Assembly (NCBI RefSeq): GCF_026151205.1
Contig: NC_087082.1
Location: 4,967,908-5,031,907 of the forward strand
DNA from: Bolinopsis microptera
Lineage: Eukaryota > Ctenophora > Tentaculata > Lobata > Bolinopsidae
DNA length: 64,000 nucleotides
Direction: 5' to 3'
Under the pieces are notes generated by a model. It was not told the DNA's origin and did no database searches. It saw only the letters and a program-made list of their open reading frames with translations. The position numbers were made by a program, and so were the translations under genes. This document shows positions 21,836-35,189 of the stretch, piece after piece. The stretch's first letter is position 1, and every line of letters begins with the position of its first letter.

Positions 21836-22709
21836 TCATATCTTCATTCGTTAATGAACGCTACAGCCTGTCATTCTGCCTTAACTTCATTCGTTAATGA
21901 ACGCTACAGCCTGTCATTCCGTCACATCTTCATTCGTTAATAAACACCACGGCATGTCATTCCGTCATATTTTCATTCGTTAATGAACACTACAGCCTGT
22001 CATTCCGCCATAACTTCATTCGTTAATGAACGCTACAGCCTGTCATTCCGTCATATCTTCATTTGTTAATGAACACTACAGCCTGCCATTCCGTCATATC
22101 TCCATCGGTTAATGAACACTACAGCCGGTCATTCCGTCATATCTCCATCGGTTAATGAACACTACAGCCTGTCATTCCGTCATATCTCCATTCTCCATCG
22201 GTTAACGAACACTACAGCCTGTCATTCCGTCATATCTCCATCGGTTAATGAACACTACAGCCTGTCATTCCGTCATATCTTCATTCGTTAATGAGCACTA
22301 CAGCCTGTCATTCCGTCATATCTCCATCGGTTAATGAACACTACAGCCTGTCATTCCGTCATATCTCCATCGGTTAACGAACACTACAGCCTGTCATTCC
22401 GTCATATCTCCATCGGTTAATGAACACTACAGCCTGTCATTCCGTCATATCTTCATTCGTTAATGAGCACTACAGCCTGTCATTCCGTCATATCTCCATC
22501 GGTTAATGAACACTACAGCCTGTCATTCCGTCATATCTTCATTCGTTAATGAGCAATACAGCCTGTCATTCCGTCATATCTCCATCGGTTAATGAACACT
22601 ACAGCCTGTCATTCCGTCATATCTCCATCGGTTAACGAACACTACAGCCTGTCATTCCGTCATATCTTCATTTGTTAATGAACACTACAGCCTGTCATTC
22701 CGTCATATG
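21836..22709. repeat. 43-bp minisatellite, about 20 units
   Basis: The unit core is GGTTAATGAACACTACAGCC followed by TGTCATTCCGTCATATC. Units differ mainly at TTCATTCG versus TCCATCGG. There are no unique spacers. The TTCATT...AATGAA words make each unit partly self-complementary. Confidence 0.95.
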
Positions 22710-23390
22710 AACATTAAAGGTAAAGCCTGGGGTCCTCAGTAACCATCCGTCTATTCCACAGAAAAGCTATAAGCCTCTCGATGTCAAGCTTAAGGTTTTA
22801 TTGTTATTTTTAGCTCTCAGTGACCACCTGTTTGTGAACAGTAAACACGAGTCATGTTTCATTCAAAACAGTCAACCAGTCTCATTTTGCAAGTGTCTCA
22901 CGTTTTGTCACAGCTGCTTTGCGTAATTTCCTAAATTCAGCGATTCTACGATTAACAATTTTCGTGGTAGAAAGAAAAGGGGAATAATAAGCACATCACA
23001 TTAACAGTAGCTTTTAATAAAGCGAATCCTAAACACAACCGCAACCAACCACAGCGGTCAGCACAGTTATTGAATGATCCAAGATAGATAGAACGGTCAT
23101 TTAGCGCTAGTGTGATACATAGCTCAGATAGGATTGTGATTACTTTAATCTTGTTGACCAAATGAGATATCTGGATTGTTTGGCTCGTAACATAGCTCCA
23201 TGTAAGGAATTTAATAGTCTACTATTATAATATCTACTGCCATATATGGTATAAACTATAAACAAAACCAAGGACAAAGGTACGTGTTCTCATCACCATA
23301 TTAACCTGACCGTCTTTCACTTCTGTCTTATAGGAATACCTAGCGATACCATTAACCAGATTGCAATTGGATAATAAGAATGATGTCCCA

Positions 23391-24633
23391 TATTGATGAA
23401 CAACATTCCCTAACATGTCCCATATTGGTGAACAACATTCCCTAACATGTCCCATATTGGTGAACAACATTCCCTTACATGTCCCATATTGGTGAACAAC
23501 ATTCCTTAACATGTCTCATATTGGTGAACAATATTCCCTTACATGTCCCATATTGGTGAACAACATTCCCTAACATGTCCCATATTGGTGAACAACATTC
23601 CCTTACATGTCCCAAATTGGTGAACAACATTCCCTAACATGTCCCATATTGGTGAACAACATTCCCTAACATGTCCCATATTGGTGAACAACATTCCCTA
23701 ACATGTCTCATATTGGTGAACAACATTCCCTTACATGTCCCATATCGGTGAACAACATTCCCTAACATGTCCCATATTGGTGAACAACATTCCCTAACAT
23801 GTCCCATATTGGTGAACAACATACCCTTACATGTCCCATATTGGTGAACAACATTCCCTAACATGTCCCATATTGATAAACAACATTCCCTAACATGTCC
23901 CATATTGGTGAACAACATTCCCTTACATGTCCCATATTGATAAACAACATTCCCTTACATGTCCCATATTGGTGAACAACATTCCCTTACATGTCCCATA
24001 TTGATAAACAACATTCCCTTACATGTCCCATATTGGTGAACAACATTCCCTTACATGTCCCATATTGGTGAACAACATTCCCTTACATGTCCCATATTGA
24101 TAAACAACATTCCCTTACATGTCCCATATTGGTGAACAACATTCCCTAACATGTCCGATATTGGTGAACAACATTCCCTAACATGTCCCATATTGATAAA
24201 CAACATTCCCTTACATGTCCCATATTGATGAACAACATTCCCTTACATGTCACATATTGATGAACAACATTCCCTTACATGTCTCATATTGATAAACAAC
24301 ATTCCTTAACATGTCCCATATTGATAAACATGTCCCATATTGATAAACAACATTCCCTTACATGTCCCATATTGATAAACAACATTCCCTTACATGTCCC
24401 ATATTGATGAACAACATTCCCTTACATGTCTCATATTGATGAACAACATTCCCTTACATGTCCCATATTGATGAACAACATTCCCTTACATGTCCCATAT
24501 TGATGAACAACATTCCCTTACATGTCCCATATTGATAAACAACATTCCTTAACATGTCCCATATTGATAAACAACATTCCTTAACATGTCCCATATTGAT
24601 AAACATTAAACATGTCCCATATTGATGAACAAC
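23391..24633. repeat. 32-bp minisatellite, about 39 units
   Basis: The unit is CATGTCCCATATTGGTGAAC followed by AACATTCCCTTA. Two subtypes (TTGGTGAAC and TTGATAAAC) are segregated along the array, the second mainly after 23870. The open frames across it are repeat artefacts. Confidence 0.95.
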
Positions 24634-24700
24634 ACTCACAAGGCTCATAAAACACCCACCTCCTGTTTTCAAGCATGTAGAGCTATTCTTAGGAGGTCTA

Positions 24701-26316
24701 TAGGGCAATTCCACCGTGACGGACACCACGATTTTGCTGTTTTTTAAAGTTCAAACGAATGTTGTACTCGAGATGTTGTTTATTTATCAGCTCCAACTGT
24801 TTATTAGTCCACATTTAACCTTTCTACAGGTTGTGTGAAAATTTCAGACCCCTACTATTATTACTTTCTGAGATAGCACCCCTGTGACGGACGTGACGTA
24901 AATATGACACTTTTTTTGGGTGTCTACTCAGATGGTACCCAAATTTATCTCAAAAAGTTATCTATTGTATCTAATTTGGAATTACAATGATAGAAGAAGG
25001 TTTAGGGATTTCTGAGATGCCATTTTCTTAGAGATTGCTCAATTTTTGTTTGCGTGGCGCCATTTTCAAATTGTGACAGACGTGACTGTGACGGACACAC
25101 GTTTTTTTTTCAATTTTTCCAAATCTTCCACTTGACACTTTTATCTTGTTCAGTGACATCTACTCTGTATTCATGCCAATTTTTAGGCCTCAAATACCCC
25201 CAAGAGGTCTGCAACAGCCAAAATCGTCCATTTTGGGCATACGCTAGGGTATCAGTCTAGGGGCATCAATTATTTCTTTACTTGAACAAATTTATAACTC
25301 TGGTAAAACATTCATCACTGTTCAACGCATCATACTGTTGAGACCATCTCCTAAAAGTTTCATTACTTTAGTGTTAAAAATGTGGAAGATATTGAATTTT
25401 TACTTCAAAAATATGCGAAAATAGGGTTAAGTCCATTTTTTGTGCCTTTAACCTCTGAAAAAGTTGTAAGCAAATAAAATGGCAAAAAATCAGTAAATTA
25501 AATTATTGAATTGCATATGATGTTCTTTGATAGTCTAGTCAACATAATCAACACAATCCAACCTTATTTGACTTCTATCTGTCTTTGTTTTAGTCAAAAT
25601 AATGGAAATATGGATAAAAATGGCTAAAAGTGAGCCGTATGCCCATATATGGGCATATACAAAATTATACATAACTCGGTCATTTTCTGTCCAATTTTTG
25701 ATTTGACGACATAGTTTTGTTGAGGACGGCCTCAGCTTTAAGAAAAATGCCTTTAAAGTCTGTTTAAAGATTTTTTGGAGCATTTTCAAAAAAATGTGAC
25801 GGACGCGACAAGTTGGGACCCCCCTTACAAAATTTTTTTCTTAAAAGATACAAGCCTGATAATTTCTACGGTACTCCCTTACCTTCAGAAGAGATAGGTT
25901 ACAGTGGTTTTTTGAATATAAATAGCACTATGTGGCTCTGAAAAAACTTTTTTGCTTAATTTTGTGACGGACGTGACACCATCTTTGTGGAAATTTTTTA
26001 GAAAAAGTATTTGAGTAACGGTTTTGAAACTTTGCATAGCTCTCATTCTTATGCATATGCCTAAGTGTATGGAATTTCATAGAGAAATATTGCTGCATAC
26101 CCAAACTATGGCCCTTTGAAAATTTGAACGATTTTTTTCATTTCCGAGTAGTGTTCCTTTGAATGAGAAAAATCAAAAGTTAACGCAATATGAAACAAAA
26201 AACTTTTGTTGACTTGTAAGGTTAAGAGTCTAATGAACATATTTTAACCAAAATTAGGTGCCTATCTTAACATTTTTCATTTTCACCAAGTGGAACCTTA
26301 CCGTGGAATTGCCCTA
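24701..26316. mobile_element. 1.6 kb TA-flanked TIR element
   Basis: The left end TAGGGCAATTCCACCGT is inverted at the right as ACCGTGGAATTGCCCTA (15 of 17 positions), with TA on each side. The interior has no long ORF but repeats GTGACGGAC-type words at 24717, 24884, 25088, 25796 and 25964. It looks like a non-autonomous DNA transposon whose subterminal repeats may be transposase sites. Confidence 0.75.
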
Positions 26317-26392
26317 TACTTGAACAGTACTGAATTGTAAGGAGAGCAAACAAACAAGTAGTTACAAAGGGAATGAATCAGTGACCTCCCTT

Positions 26393-26450
26393 GTACACTG
26401 TGCACTGTACACTGTACACTGTACACTGTACACTGTGCACTGCAGTACAC
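26393..26450. repeat. TGTACACTG microsatellite
   Basis: Nine-bp units of CACTGTACA type, each palindromic at TGTACA, are repeated about six times. Confidence 0.85.
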
Positions 26451-26863
26451 TGTGCAATGTGTTGTGTGTACTAACATTTCCGTTATATTTGTTTTGCATT
26501 TGAGGGCAATTTTAAGGCTTCTTTGCAATGAATGATCAAATTTGATGAAAATATGAATGGAAAAGTTTTGAATTTTTTGTTAAAAACAGGTCTGGTTTAC
26601 TTTCATCTTCATTCTTCAGATTTTAATGATAATCACCCCAATTTCGTCAATACCTGCATTGGTGTTTCTCTCTTTATCATTTGTTAGTGTCGTGTCCCCT
26701 TACTCCTTAGGTAAAAGGTGCAAAGTCTTAAGTGAAATCTCTATTTTATATTCAAAGCACCCTAAAAGACCCAACAAATTGGAATGTGGTGTTTTCAACA
26801 AACCTTTTGTAGGTTTATGAATAAATGTACGTCGCTATAACAGTAACACCATAGTAACACTCG

Positions 26864-29800
26864 TTAACAAACCTTGGACTTCTTTCCGAGGAAGCTCATC
26901 CTGGTTATCAAGTTTGCTTTTTTGCTGAGCTTTTTAGGAACACTCTGTTCGGAACTCTGTTCGGTCATATTAGAGTTTCCTTGATTGTTATCTCCTTGGT
27001 GTTGGTTTTTGTAGTTGTTGGCACGGTCTTCGAAGGAAACGTGTCGATCAGGAGGGGAGTTGTGGGACTTTTTAAGCGACAGTTTGATGCTTTTGCTGCC
27101 GGCAACCTGGCTACTACTGCTTCAAGTTCATAATTTAATGGTTTTATTTGGTTCGGTTATCATATAAGTGTAACCCTGATTGGCAATCTAGGTCCGACTG
27201 ACTGTATAGTTATGAGACGAGGTTTTTCTGGTTATGAGAGGTAACGGAGTAAAAGTGTTCTACAATTAATGCAAAGTCAGATTTCAAACTCGCAAATCCT
27301 ACACGATGTATAAACTGCTAAACAAATCCAAGCGAAGAGCTGTGCATTATAAAGCTACGGAACAGGCCTTGGCCACTTGAACTCGTCCTCTTAAATCCAA
27401 ACTGAGTGCCCGGGTCAAAATGGCTTTAATTCGTCCATCTAGATTCTAGACAGATGAGCATCAGGGTACAATTCAATTAGAGTAACCTAGGAATTGTAAT
27501 CTTTCCTAGCTGCTTCAAACTATTTAAATCTTGATGCAGTGCACAGTGCACACTGATTTACATGACTTTTAAGTTTTGTCAGTAAATGGGGACAAATGGA
27601 GTAAATTCGGGAAAAATACCCACAAGTTCACAACTCTCAAAGTAACTAACATATCATGGAAACTCCAGAAAGCTAAATATCGTTGTACGGGTAAAACAAA
27701 AAGCTGGCCACTCCCGCAACTACCCCTGTTAATTACGCCATTACGAGATTCCCATATTCCGGATAATGATGTACCCTACAATTTTCCGGTCACGTAGTGC
27801 TGTGTGTTAAGTTAGAGATATAACTTACCACGTGGGCGGGGTGAGATTGGGGGGAGTACCAGGAGTCCTGAGGAGGGAGGTTCCGCTATGTGCGCTCTGT
27901 GACCAAATTAAACAGTAGAAAGAAATGTATGTTCGATTCAAATCTTAAATGATCTGGCCGATATGATTACGCATTAGTCCGATGTTTATTCTGTTCTTGG
28001 CGGTAAAGCTCACGGTAAAGCTCGCTGTAAATAGCGATTAGGCCCCTTATTTGGGATAATCGCCCTCATTATCGTAATTAACACGACTCCCACTACAGCC
28101 CAGCAAATACTCCGAAATATCAAATAAAAGTTCAGATGTGGGTTATAGAACGAGTCCGGAGACAGTCTCCGCTAACCGTTACACCACCCAATCTGAGACA
28201 CCTATCTGTGCTACTAACCTGGGGAAATTGGTACAAAATGGTTTTTTACTTGGTCTTGTCTCAGCAAAGTTACTTGTCTCACTAGCCATTCTACCACGAG
28301 TAGCTATCTCTAATGATCTAATGGTTATAATCAGGCAGCCCGGGTAGTAACGAGTAGCAAGTTCTCACTAAGTAACTTCGTAACTTAGTAACTAGGTAAC
28401 TTAGTAACTTATTAATTTAGTAACTAAGTAACTTAGTAACTAAGTAACTTAGTAACTAAGTAACTAAGTAACTAAGTAACTTAGTAACTAAGTAACTTAA
28501 TAATTTAGTAACCTAGTAATCAAGTAACTTAGAAACTTAGTAACTAGGTAACTTAGTAACTTAGTAACTAGGTAACTTCGTAACTTATTTATTTAGAAAC
28601 TAAGTAACTTAGTAACTTATTAATTTAGTAACTAAATAACTTAGTAACTTAGTAACTAAGTAACTTAGTAACTAAGTAACTTAGTAACTAAGTAACTTAG
28701 TAACTAAGTAACTTAGTAACTAAGTAACTAAGTAACTTAGTAACTAAGTAACTTAGTAACTAAGTAACTAAGTAACATAATAATTTAGTAACCTAGTAAT
28801 CAAGTAACTTAGTAACTAAGTAACTTAGTAACTAAGTAACTTAGTAACTAAGTAACTAAGTAACTTAGTAACTAAGTAACTTAATAATTTAGTAACCTAG
28901 TAATCAAGTAACTTAGTAACTAAGTAACTTATTAAATAAGTAACTTAGTAACTTAGTTACAAAGTGACCGCAGCACATGCTCTTGTAACCGAATAATTTG
29001 CTCAGTATGAGCAATGAGTCGTCGACGTAAATATGAATATTATGGAGTTCAACATAACAGCCTCGCCGGGCTAAAGTAGTGAATGTCCTTGCTGTACGGC
29101 AAGTTAAACAAGGAACTGAAACTACTAGGTTCCGTATCATGTTACTACATAATACTATAATATAACATACTACCAGTACTTACAATATAATCAATAATGT
29201 TACCCTAACGTTGGAACTGGTGAAAGCTAACATCGACCATTCAAAAGATAGTAATGATTGTTGACGTTGTTGTTATATTATTATATTGTTGGTTATGAAT
29301 ATATTTCACGAATTGCGTTGTTGTTGTTGCCAATCAGAACTGTTTCCATGATTTGGCTTGGTTCTCAGCAAAGATGGTGACTTTTAGCAAGACCGTGGTG
29401 CGTGGGCCGGGGGTGGGGTGGTGCGTGGGCCGGGGGGTGTAGTTAATTTAGTTATCACCAAACAAAGGTCTATAATAATGAGATGTCCAACAAAAGCATT
29501 AAGTGATTAACCATAAACGTTAAGCGATAGCACTGATAAGAAAAGATATATATATCGGATTGAGGTAGGAAATGGTACAGAGGGAAACGATATCGACTGA
29601 ATCACGACCAAAATTACAGTTGTTCAGGTTCCCAGTGGGACTGAACCACGACCAAAAGTACAGTTGTTCAGGTTCCCAGTGGGACTGAACCACGACCAAA
29701 AGTACAGTTGGTCAGGTTCCCAGTGAGACTGAACCACGACCAAAATAACAGTTGTTCAGGTTCCCAGTGAGACTGAACCACGACCAAAAGTACAGTTGTT

Positions 29801-31933
29801 CAGGTTCCCAGTGAGACTGAACCACGACCAAAAGTACAGTTGTTCAGGTTCCCAGTGAGACTGAACCACGACCAAAAGTACAGTGGTCAGGTTCCCAGTG
29901 GGACTGAACCACGACCAAAAGTACAGTTGGTCAGGTTCCCAGTGAGACTGAACCACGACCAAAAGTACAGTTGGTCAGGTTCCCAGTGAGACTGAACCAC
30001 GACCAAAAGTACAGTTGTTCAGGTTCCCAGTGGGACTGAACCACGACCAAAAGTACAGTTGTTCAGGTTCCCAGTGAGACTGAACCACGACCAAAAGTAC
30101 AGTTGTTCAGGTTCCCAGTGAGACTGAGAAACTGAGAAAGAATGGACTCTTCAAAAAGATCTAAGCAAGGAGTGATTGGAGGACGTACTTGATACTGTTG
30201 TCCAGAAGCGATCCGAACTTACATAAAGTATTATAACCCCAGGTGATTGTTGATAAAGATCCCCAATTAGGGTTACCTGACATAATAAACGACTAGGGTT
30301 AGCAAAATCCGTCTCTAATTAAGGGGGCATACACCAAACCTGTCCAACCCAAATGACCTCATAGGCAGTTCAGTGACCTTCTAGCGCACCGTTTCCACAC
30401 CAAAGTTAAAAATCATTTTGAGAATACCCATTTTTGTAATCAAGCATTTCCTGGTTAAGAGTGCAATTTTCGGAAAAAATAATTTTTTGGTTGAGACGCT
30501 ATAATTTAACTAATTTTTAAGATGAACCTCGGAACCTATTGAATATTATTACAGGGTGGGCCAAAATTCAGTGTACATACGTTGGCCTTAATAGCTCAGT
30601 CACTGAGTGCCCAATTGCGAAATAATTCTTTCTGGTATGACTTACTACTACCACTGGTTCGAGGAATTTGTCAAATCGAAAAATATTAGAGTTCATTTTT
30701 TTCAAATGAACGTTCATTTTTGCATTTATTTGATAGTTTGGACAGTCGGATCGAGCTAAATTTTATTGAATTGTGTTTGGCCATTCGAATTACGTTTGTC
30801 CTGAAAAAATTAGATCTGTACCTTCTCAGATGACCGAGATATGAAGCATAACGAGTTTATTCATTACGTGTGATCAGATGATTGGTTTACCTAATCACGT
30901 GATTAGGTGACCCTGTTAACCACCCCGTTGAACATTATGCTATTATGGAAATTGTTAAAAGGGTGCCCAATTAAGGTGTCGTGTCACGGTGTTACATAAT
31001 CACCCAGCCAATTTTGTTAACGAATAATACAGAAAATGCTTCATAACTTCGTTATTTCTAATCCGTTTTGCCTCATGTTTTCAGATCATATTATGCAACA
31101 TTTAATAATCTACCGTCTCTAAAAAAATTAGGCGTTCAGCATGTTCAGAAAAAACACTGTAGGTGTTTTAATATTGAATGGGCGTGGTCTAAAATATTCG
31201 AATTTTCAAATTTTGACGACGGAATCCTCGAACCAGTAAGTACAGTGTGCCATCTGCAAAGCAACAGCTCTCAAATCTAAAACACGGCGGAGCTATTAAG
31301 GCCAACGTATGTACACTGACTTTTGGCCCACCCTGTATGAGTCGAGTTCTTACTCATTCATAATTCATATCTGTCAATTCATAGTACATAGTAATTATAA
31401 ACTTTGCCACCTTAAAAGTTAACAGTCACCCAGATGGATCAAAGATTGTCATAATTATATTTACCCTGTAATCATAGTAAAGGTTGCTGAAGGAGGTTCT
31501 TCTGTCCCTCCGACCGGATCTAGGACTACTCAGTCCTGTGTCGGTGTGGAAGGGGGGTGCCGACCAGGGGCAATCCTCTATCTACAGAGAAGTGTAGAAC
31601 GTAATATGGAACTACAGAGAATGTTATGCTCAATAAATCGGGTCTTCGATAATTATTTCAATAATTATTCTACAATTCATTTGAAGATACCTTCAAGCAC
31701 TATCATATGGGTAATTATTCATAGAAGTATTACTATTACAGAAAGAAGAGGTGTCAAAGCTTTATTCAGAAAAGTTTGTACAAAGTACAAACCTCCTGAT
31801 CCTGCTCTCCAAAACAACTGTTGCTGTCAAACTCGTCATCCGTTAAGCTTGAGGTCGAATTCCGTGACTCTAGTCCGGTCACCAGGAACAAGTTAGGGTT
31901 CACTGCCGAGTAACTAAATCGTCGAAACGCCAT
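26864..31933 (-). CDS. Basic Ser-rich protein of unknown function, four exons
   Basis: Exons 31793-31933, 31465-31581, 27829-27896 and 26864-27095 join in phase at GT-AG borders into about 185 residues with a stop at 26864. The start MAFRRFSYS at 31933 is likely, although an acceptor just upstream (TTTGAACAG) could make this an internal exon. The peptide contains SGRRDRRTSFSNLYYDY, SLLRTPGTPPNLTPP and DRHVSFEDR, and ends KKSKVC. It has no membrane segment. RRTSF-type sites would suit basophilic kinases, and RHVSF resembles the RVxF docking motif for protein phosphatase 1. Those readings are inference. Its third intron holds two minisatellites and a MITE. Confidence 0.6.
28368..28960. repeat. 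8/16-bp minisatellite in an intron
   Basis: TAACTTAG and TAACTAAG alternate for about 590 bp, giving an AGTAACTAAGTAACTT higher-order unit that is nearly its own complement. Confidence 0.95.
29596..30127. repeat. 44-bp minisatellite in an intron, about 12 units
   Basis: The unit is GGTTCCCAGTGAGACTGAAC followed by CACGACCAAAAGTACAGTTGTTCA. Single-base variants (GTGGGAC versus GTGAGAC; TTGTT versus TTGGT) alternate. Confidence 0.95.
30552..31335. mobile_element. TA-flanked mariner-type MITE, copy 2
   Basis: It starts CAGGGTGGGCCAAAA and ends TTTTGGCCCACCCTG, with TA on each side. It is about 85-90 percent similar to 19286-20054 and inverted relative to it. The conserved short frame lies at 31068-31280. 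The element sits inside an intron of the 26864-31933 gene. Confidence 0.85.
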
Positions 31934-33837
31934 TTCAGAGCAATGCAAACTGTTCAAAGAAACGGTAGAATTCTCGTAAAAAAATAAAATACATTCAAAG
32001 CTAGCTCCGCGGACAAATGTGCAATCTGATAACGAAAACGGGACCAATTTTCCTGTTGAGTAGACTCTACTCAACAAGAATATTGCCCCCCACTCCACTG
32101 TGAAGGCCACCTCGTGAGTATGTGGCTCATCTGAGCAGATTAAGACTTATAAGACTACGAGTTGGATGAAAGGAACTTGATGTTAGATCTACTGATTACT
32201 ATCACTGTATGCTGACTGTACACGAAGTACCGAGAGTATCCATCACGTACATTGTTGCACCTCATTGTCGGGTAGAAATATAATGTAGATGTTGCAGAAG
32301 CGCTACACCCGTCATGATACGGCATTTAGTATATGTAGTAAAAAGTTGGCACAGAATTCTTCTCTCCGATTTTTATAAATTTGGTACCAAAAGTTGCGTG
32401 CATGAAATGAAGTATTGTACTGAGCTGAATGAAATAATTCCACCGTGAAGCACGGTAAAAGTAAAAAATGCTACACGGCGCTTGTTCGCTGCGTGCACTT
32501 TATGGGTCCAAAATTCGCAAATTTTCCAGTCTTTGGCCTGCAATTTCCAAGGTATAACTATAAGTTATTTTCATATAATTATTATGATGTCGTAATCAGC
32601 TATACGAAACAAAACATTTAATACTATTATTGTTCGATTCAAAGAAATTTTATTTTCAAAATATTTGAACCCGAACATAATGATATATGTAATTTTTGAA
32701 TTTTTTTTGAAAAGTTGATTCCTATGGCTATAGTCGCGGTCGAATAATTGTGATTTTGTATCAAAAGATTTTTCTGATCGAGCTGATTAAAATTCCGTTC
32801 ATTCGTCCGGTTTTCTCTGAGACGTAATCCATATAATGGAGACTTTCACTTAATTGGGAGGTTGTTGTGCAATGTACATCCACAATGCAGGAGTTGTTGT
32901 TATTGGTGAAAATTATTGATGAATGATGAAGTCTGATAATATTGATATTTGCTAATATTGATGTGCTCTCGTAAGGTAGGTAGTTATTCGTCTTAACAAT
33001 GTCAAAATTACATAAACAATTTCTAATTTCTAAACAAGGCAACAAGCTTGACACCGTTAAAAATCGAGTGCGATGATGTGAACCCTGTTTGGACTGGGTC
33101 GGGCTTTTTAGATACTGCCCCAAATTTATCAAAATCGGAGACAAAACATTGTGTGCGAACTCATGGCACTTATAGTCATAACTATAAGTATATAAATATA
33201 CTTAAAGTATAAATATAAATAAAGTAATTAGATGCAGCTAGTTAGCAGAGCTAGTGAGCGGAGTCAGACTGTGATATATATATATGTTTAAATAAATAAA
33301 AATATATGTTTAAATAAATAAATATACGTTTAGCTGGATGCTAAACGAATCCGTTAAACGGTTGATATTTTTATTAATGTTTGCCGAGGGTAAAGATTAG
33401 AGTGGTCACAAGTACGCGTTCACCATGTTAATTAATTAGTACAGTTATCATATATTATTAAATTCAGTATATCTTCATCTTGGTAGTCAAAGTAATTTAT
33501 TCAACGCGCATGTTCCTCTGTAAAAAGCTCAGAATTTGATGTTTGACAGTGACACCGAAATACTGCTGGGTGACCGTCCTTTTTATAAAATCAGTGAATT
33601 AGAAACTTCAAACTGGCCGCCATGTTACTGTCACCAATCTGTGGCCAACATTGGACCAATTTTTATTATTGGTCCGATGTACTTGTTTTAATTTTTGATG
33701 ACATGAAAGGAACCGCAGTAAAAGAGGGAATGGTCGAGCATGGCATAAATGTGGATTTGGTAATAAGTTTATTGAGTAAGTTAGTAACAATATTTCAAAA
33801 TAAAACATTAACGGCTTAAAGCCGACACACAAATCCT
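31934..33837. other. Gene-free stretch
   Basis: Open frames at 32761-33144 (-) and 33622-33819 (+) have no splice or composition support, and I would not call them genes. CCAATCTGTGGCCAACATTGG at 33636 resembles the GGCCAATGTTGG hairpin at 37836. Confidence 0.35.
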
Positions 33838-34250
33838 AAGCTCATAATGCCATAACATATCACTAAGAAATGAGAACAGTTTCTCGTTTATTATCTAAAG
33901 AAATTAGAATGATGTTAGGCTAGTATAATACTGATTACGTTCAATAAATATCTAAGTATCCTAATAAAGCTCATAATGCCATAACAATTGTTAAGAAATG
34001 AGAACCATTTATTATCTAAAGAAATTAGAATGATGTTAGACTAGTATAATATTGATTACGTTCAATAAATATCTAAATATCCTAAATAAATATCTAAATA
34101 TCCTATAAAATGTCCTATAAAATATCCTATAAGCTCATAATGCCATAACATATCGCTAAGAAATGAGAACAGTTTCTCGTTTATTATCTAAAGAAATTAG
34201 AATGATGTTAGGCTAGTATAATATTTATTTCGTTAAATAAATATCTATTA
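33838..34250. repeat. Three direct copies of a 125-bp AT-rich repeat
   Basis: Each copy starts AAGCTCATAATGCCATAACA and includes AAATGAGAAC and ATTAGAATGATGTTAG. They start near 33838, 33967 and 34132. Short TATCCTA slippage separates the second and third. Confidence 0.85.
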
Positions 34251-35189
34251 ACTGCAGACTCTCTGTTTTCTCCGAGAAGATTTAGGACTATAGAATGCGG
34301 AAATGATATGAAACTAGTTGTATGCATATTATTATTGCATAATTATGCATATTATTATTGCATAATTTACTAATTATCCGAGGTGATTTTGGACGTGATG
34401 ATGATTTCAGATTTTCGAAAGTTTTTCAGCCCTTATGCTCAAAATTTCAGTTTAAGAAGCCAAAAATGAAGCTTAACGTGACAGCTTCTGAAGATGTGTG
34501 ACTATACCTCGGGTCCGAAAAACTGGGCCCTTAAAAATAAACTAAATCTCCGAAATCTGGAGCCAGGTTTGGGAGACGCTGACTAGACGCTGACCGGTGA
34601 TTATATCGGTTATACTTTAATAGCCTATAAGCTTTACATGACAGGTATCCGCGACACACTGTAACTACTCGACTAAAGATCCCTAGTAACTAATAACTCA
34701 GGGAACCCAGTAACTAATAGTTATATCAACCAACACGCACGGTTAAATACTCCAACTGGTAAAGTTACATACCCCTGATATAGGTTCTCACTGGAGTGTG
34801 ATTTGCTCTACTAATGACTCAGTAGTATCTTACACCCCTCACCTGGTCCCCCCTACATGTAATTTCTAGCTGACATCTAGCATGTGGAGTAGACAATAAG
34901 CTGTTTAAAAATTAGAGACTGACTAGAGATTGTGATTGAGATTCGCATGAGGGCACTAGGGCCCTAGTAGGCTCCCTACTTCCCTAGTGGCCCATCACCG
35001 GCTATAAGTATGGACTAGGTACAAGATATTGTAAACTGTATTGTGTAATTAGTATAGAGAGAGAAACTATCTGTATAAAACACTGTACGCTAGACTTAGT
35101 ATTGGCAACAATTATGATACAAAATAAGCTGATGATTTCCAGCATGGTAAATTAATTTGTAACCTCTAGTAGAGCTGTTGGATTATCAC
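34251..35189. other. Gene-free stretch
   Basis: I see no exon, repeat or RNA gene that I can support, apart from a TGCATATTATTATTGCATAAT pair near 34322. Confidence 0.35.

Noticed and set aside
21836-24633. CRISPR-like arrays of regularly spaced repeats
   Set aside because: The units follow each other with no unique spacers and the setting is an animal genome; these are minisatellites.
23234-24729. Several 90-residue - strand frames with repeated Gly-Thr-Cys-Lys motifs
   Set aside because: Frames produced by the 32-bp minisatellite; 32 is not a multiple of three, so all frames give periodic peptides.
28138-28230. A tRNA-like segment on the - strand (TGGTGTAACGGTTAGC)
   Set aside because: It has an A-box-like start, but the B-box region is degenerate and no acceptor stem is formed.
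28913-29140. A coding exon next to the 8/16-bp minisatellite
   Set aside because: Part of the - strand reads well (SLFNLPYSKDIHYFSPAR), but no good donor follows and the frame stops soon after.
29756-29962. Trp-rich repeated frame on the - strand
   Set aside because: Translation of the 44-bp minisatellite.
32761-33144. A 127-residue - strand protein
   Set aside because: No Met start, no family resemblance and no splice support; an alternative frame over the same DNA looks equally plausible.
33608-33832. Overlapping frames on both strands
   Set aside because: AT-rich composition and no splice or family support.
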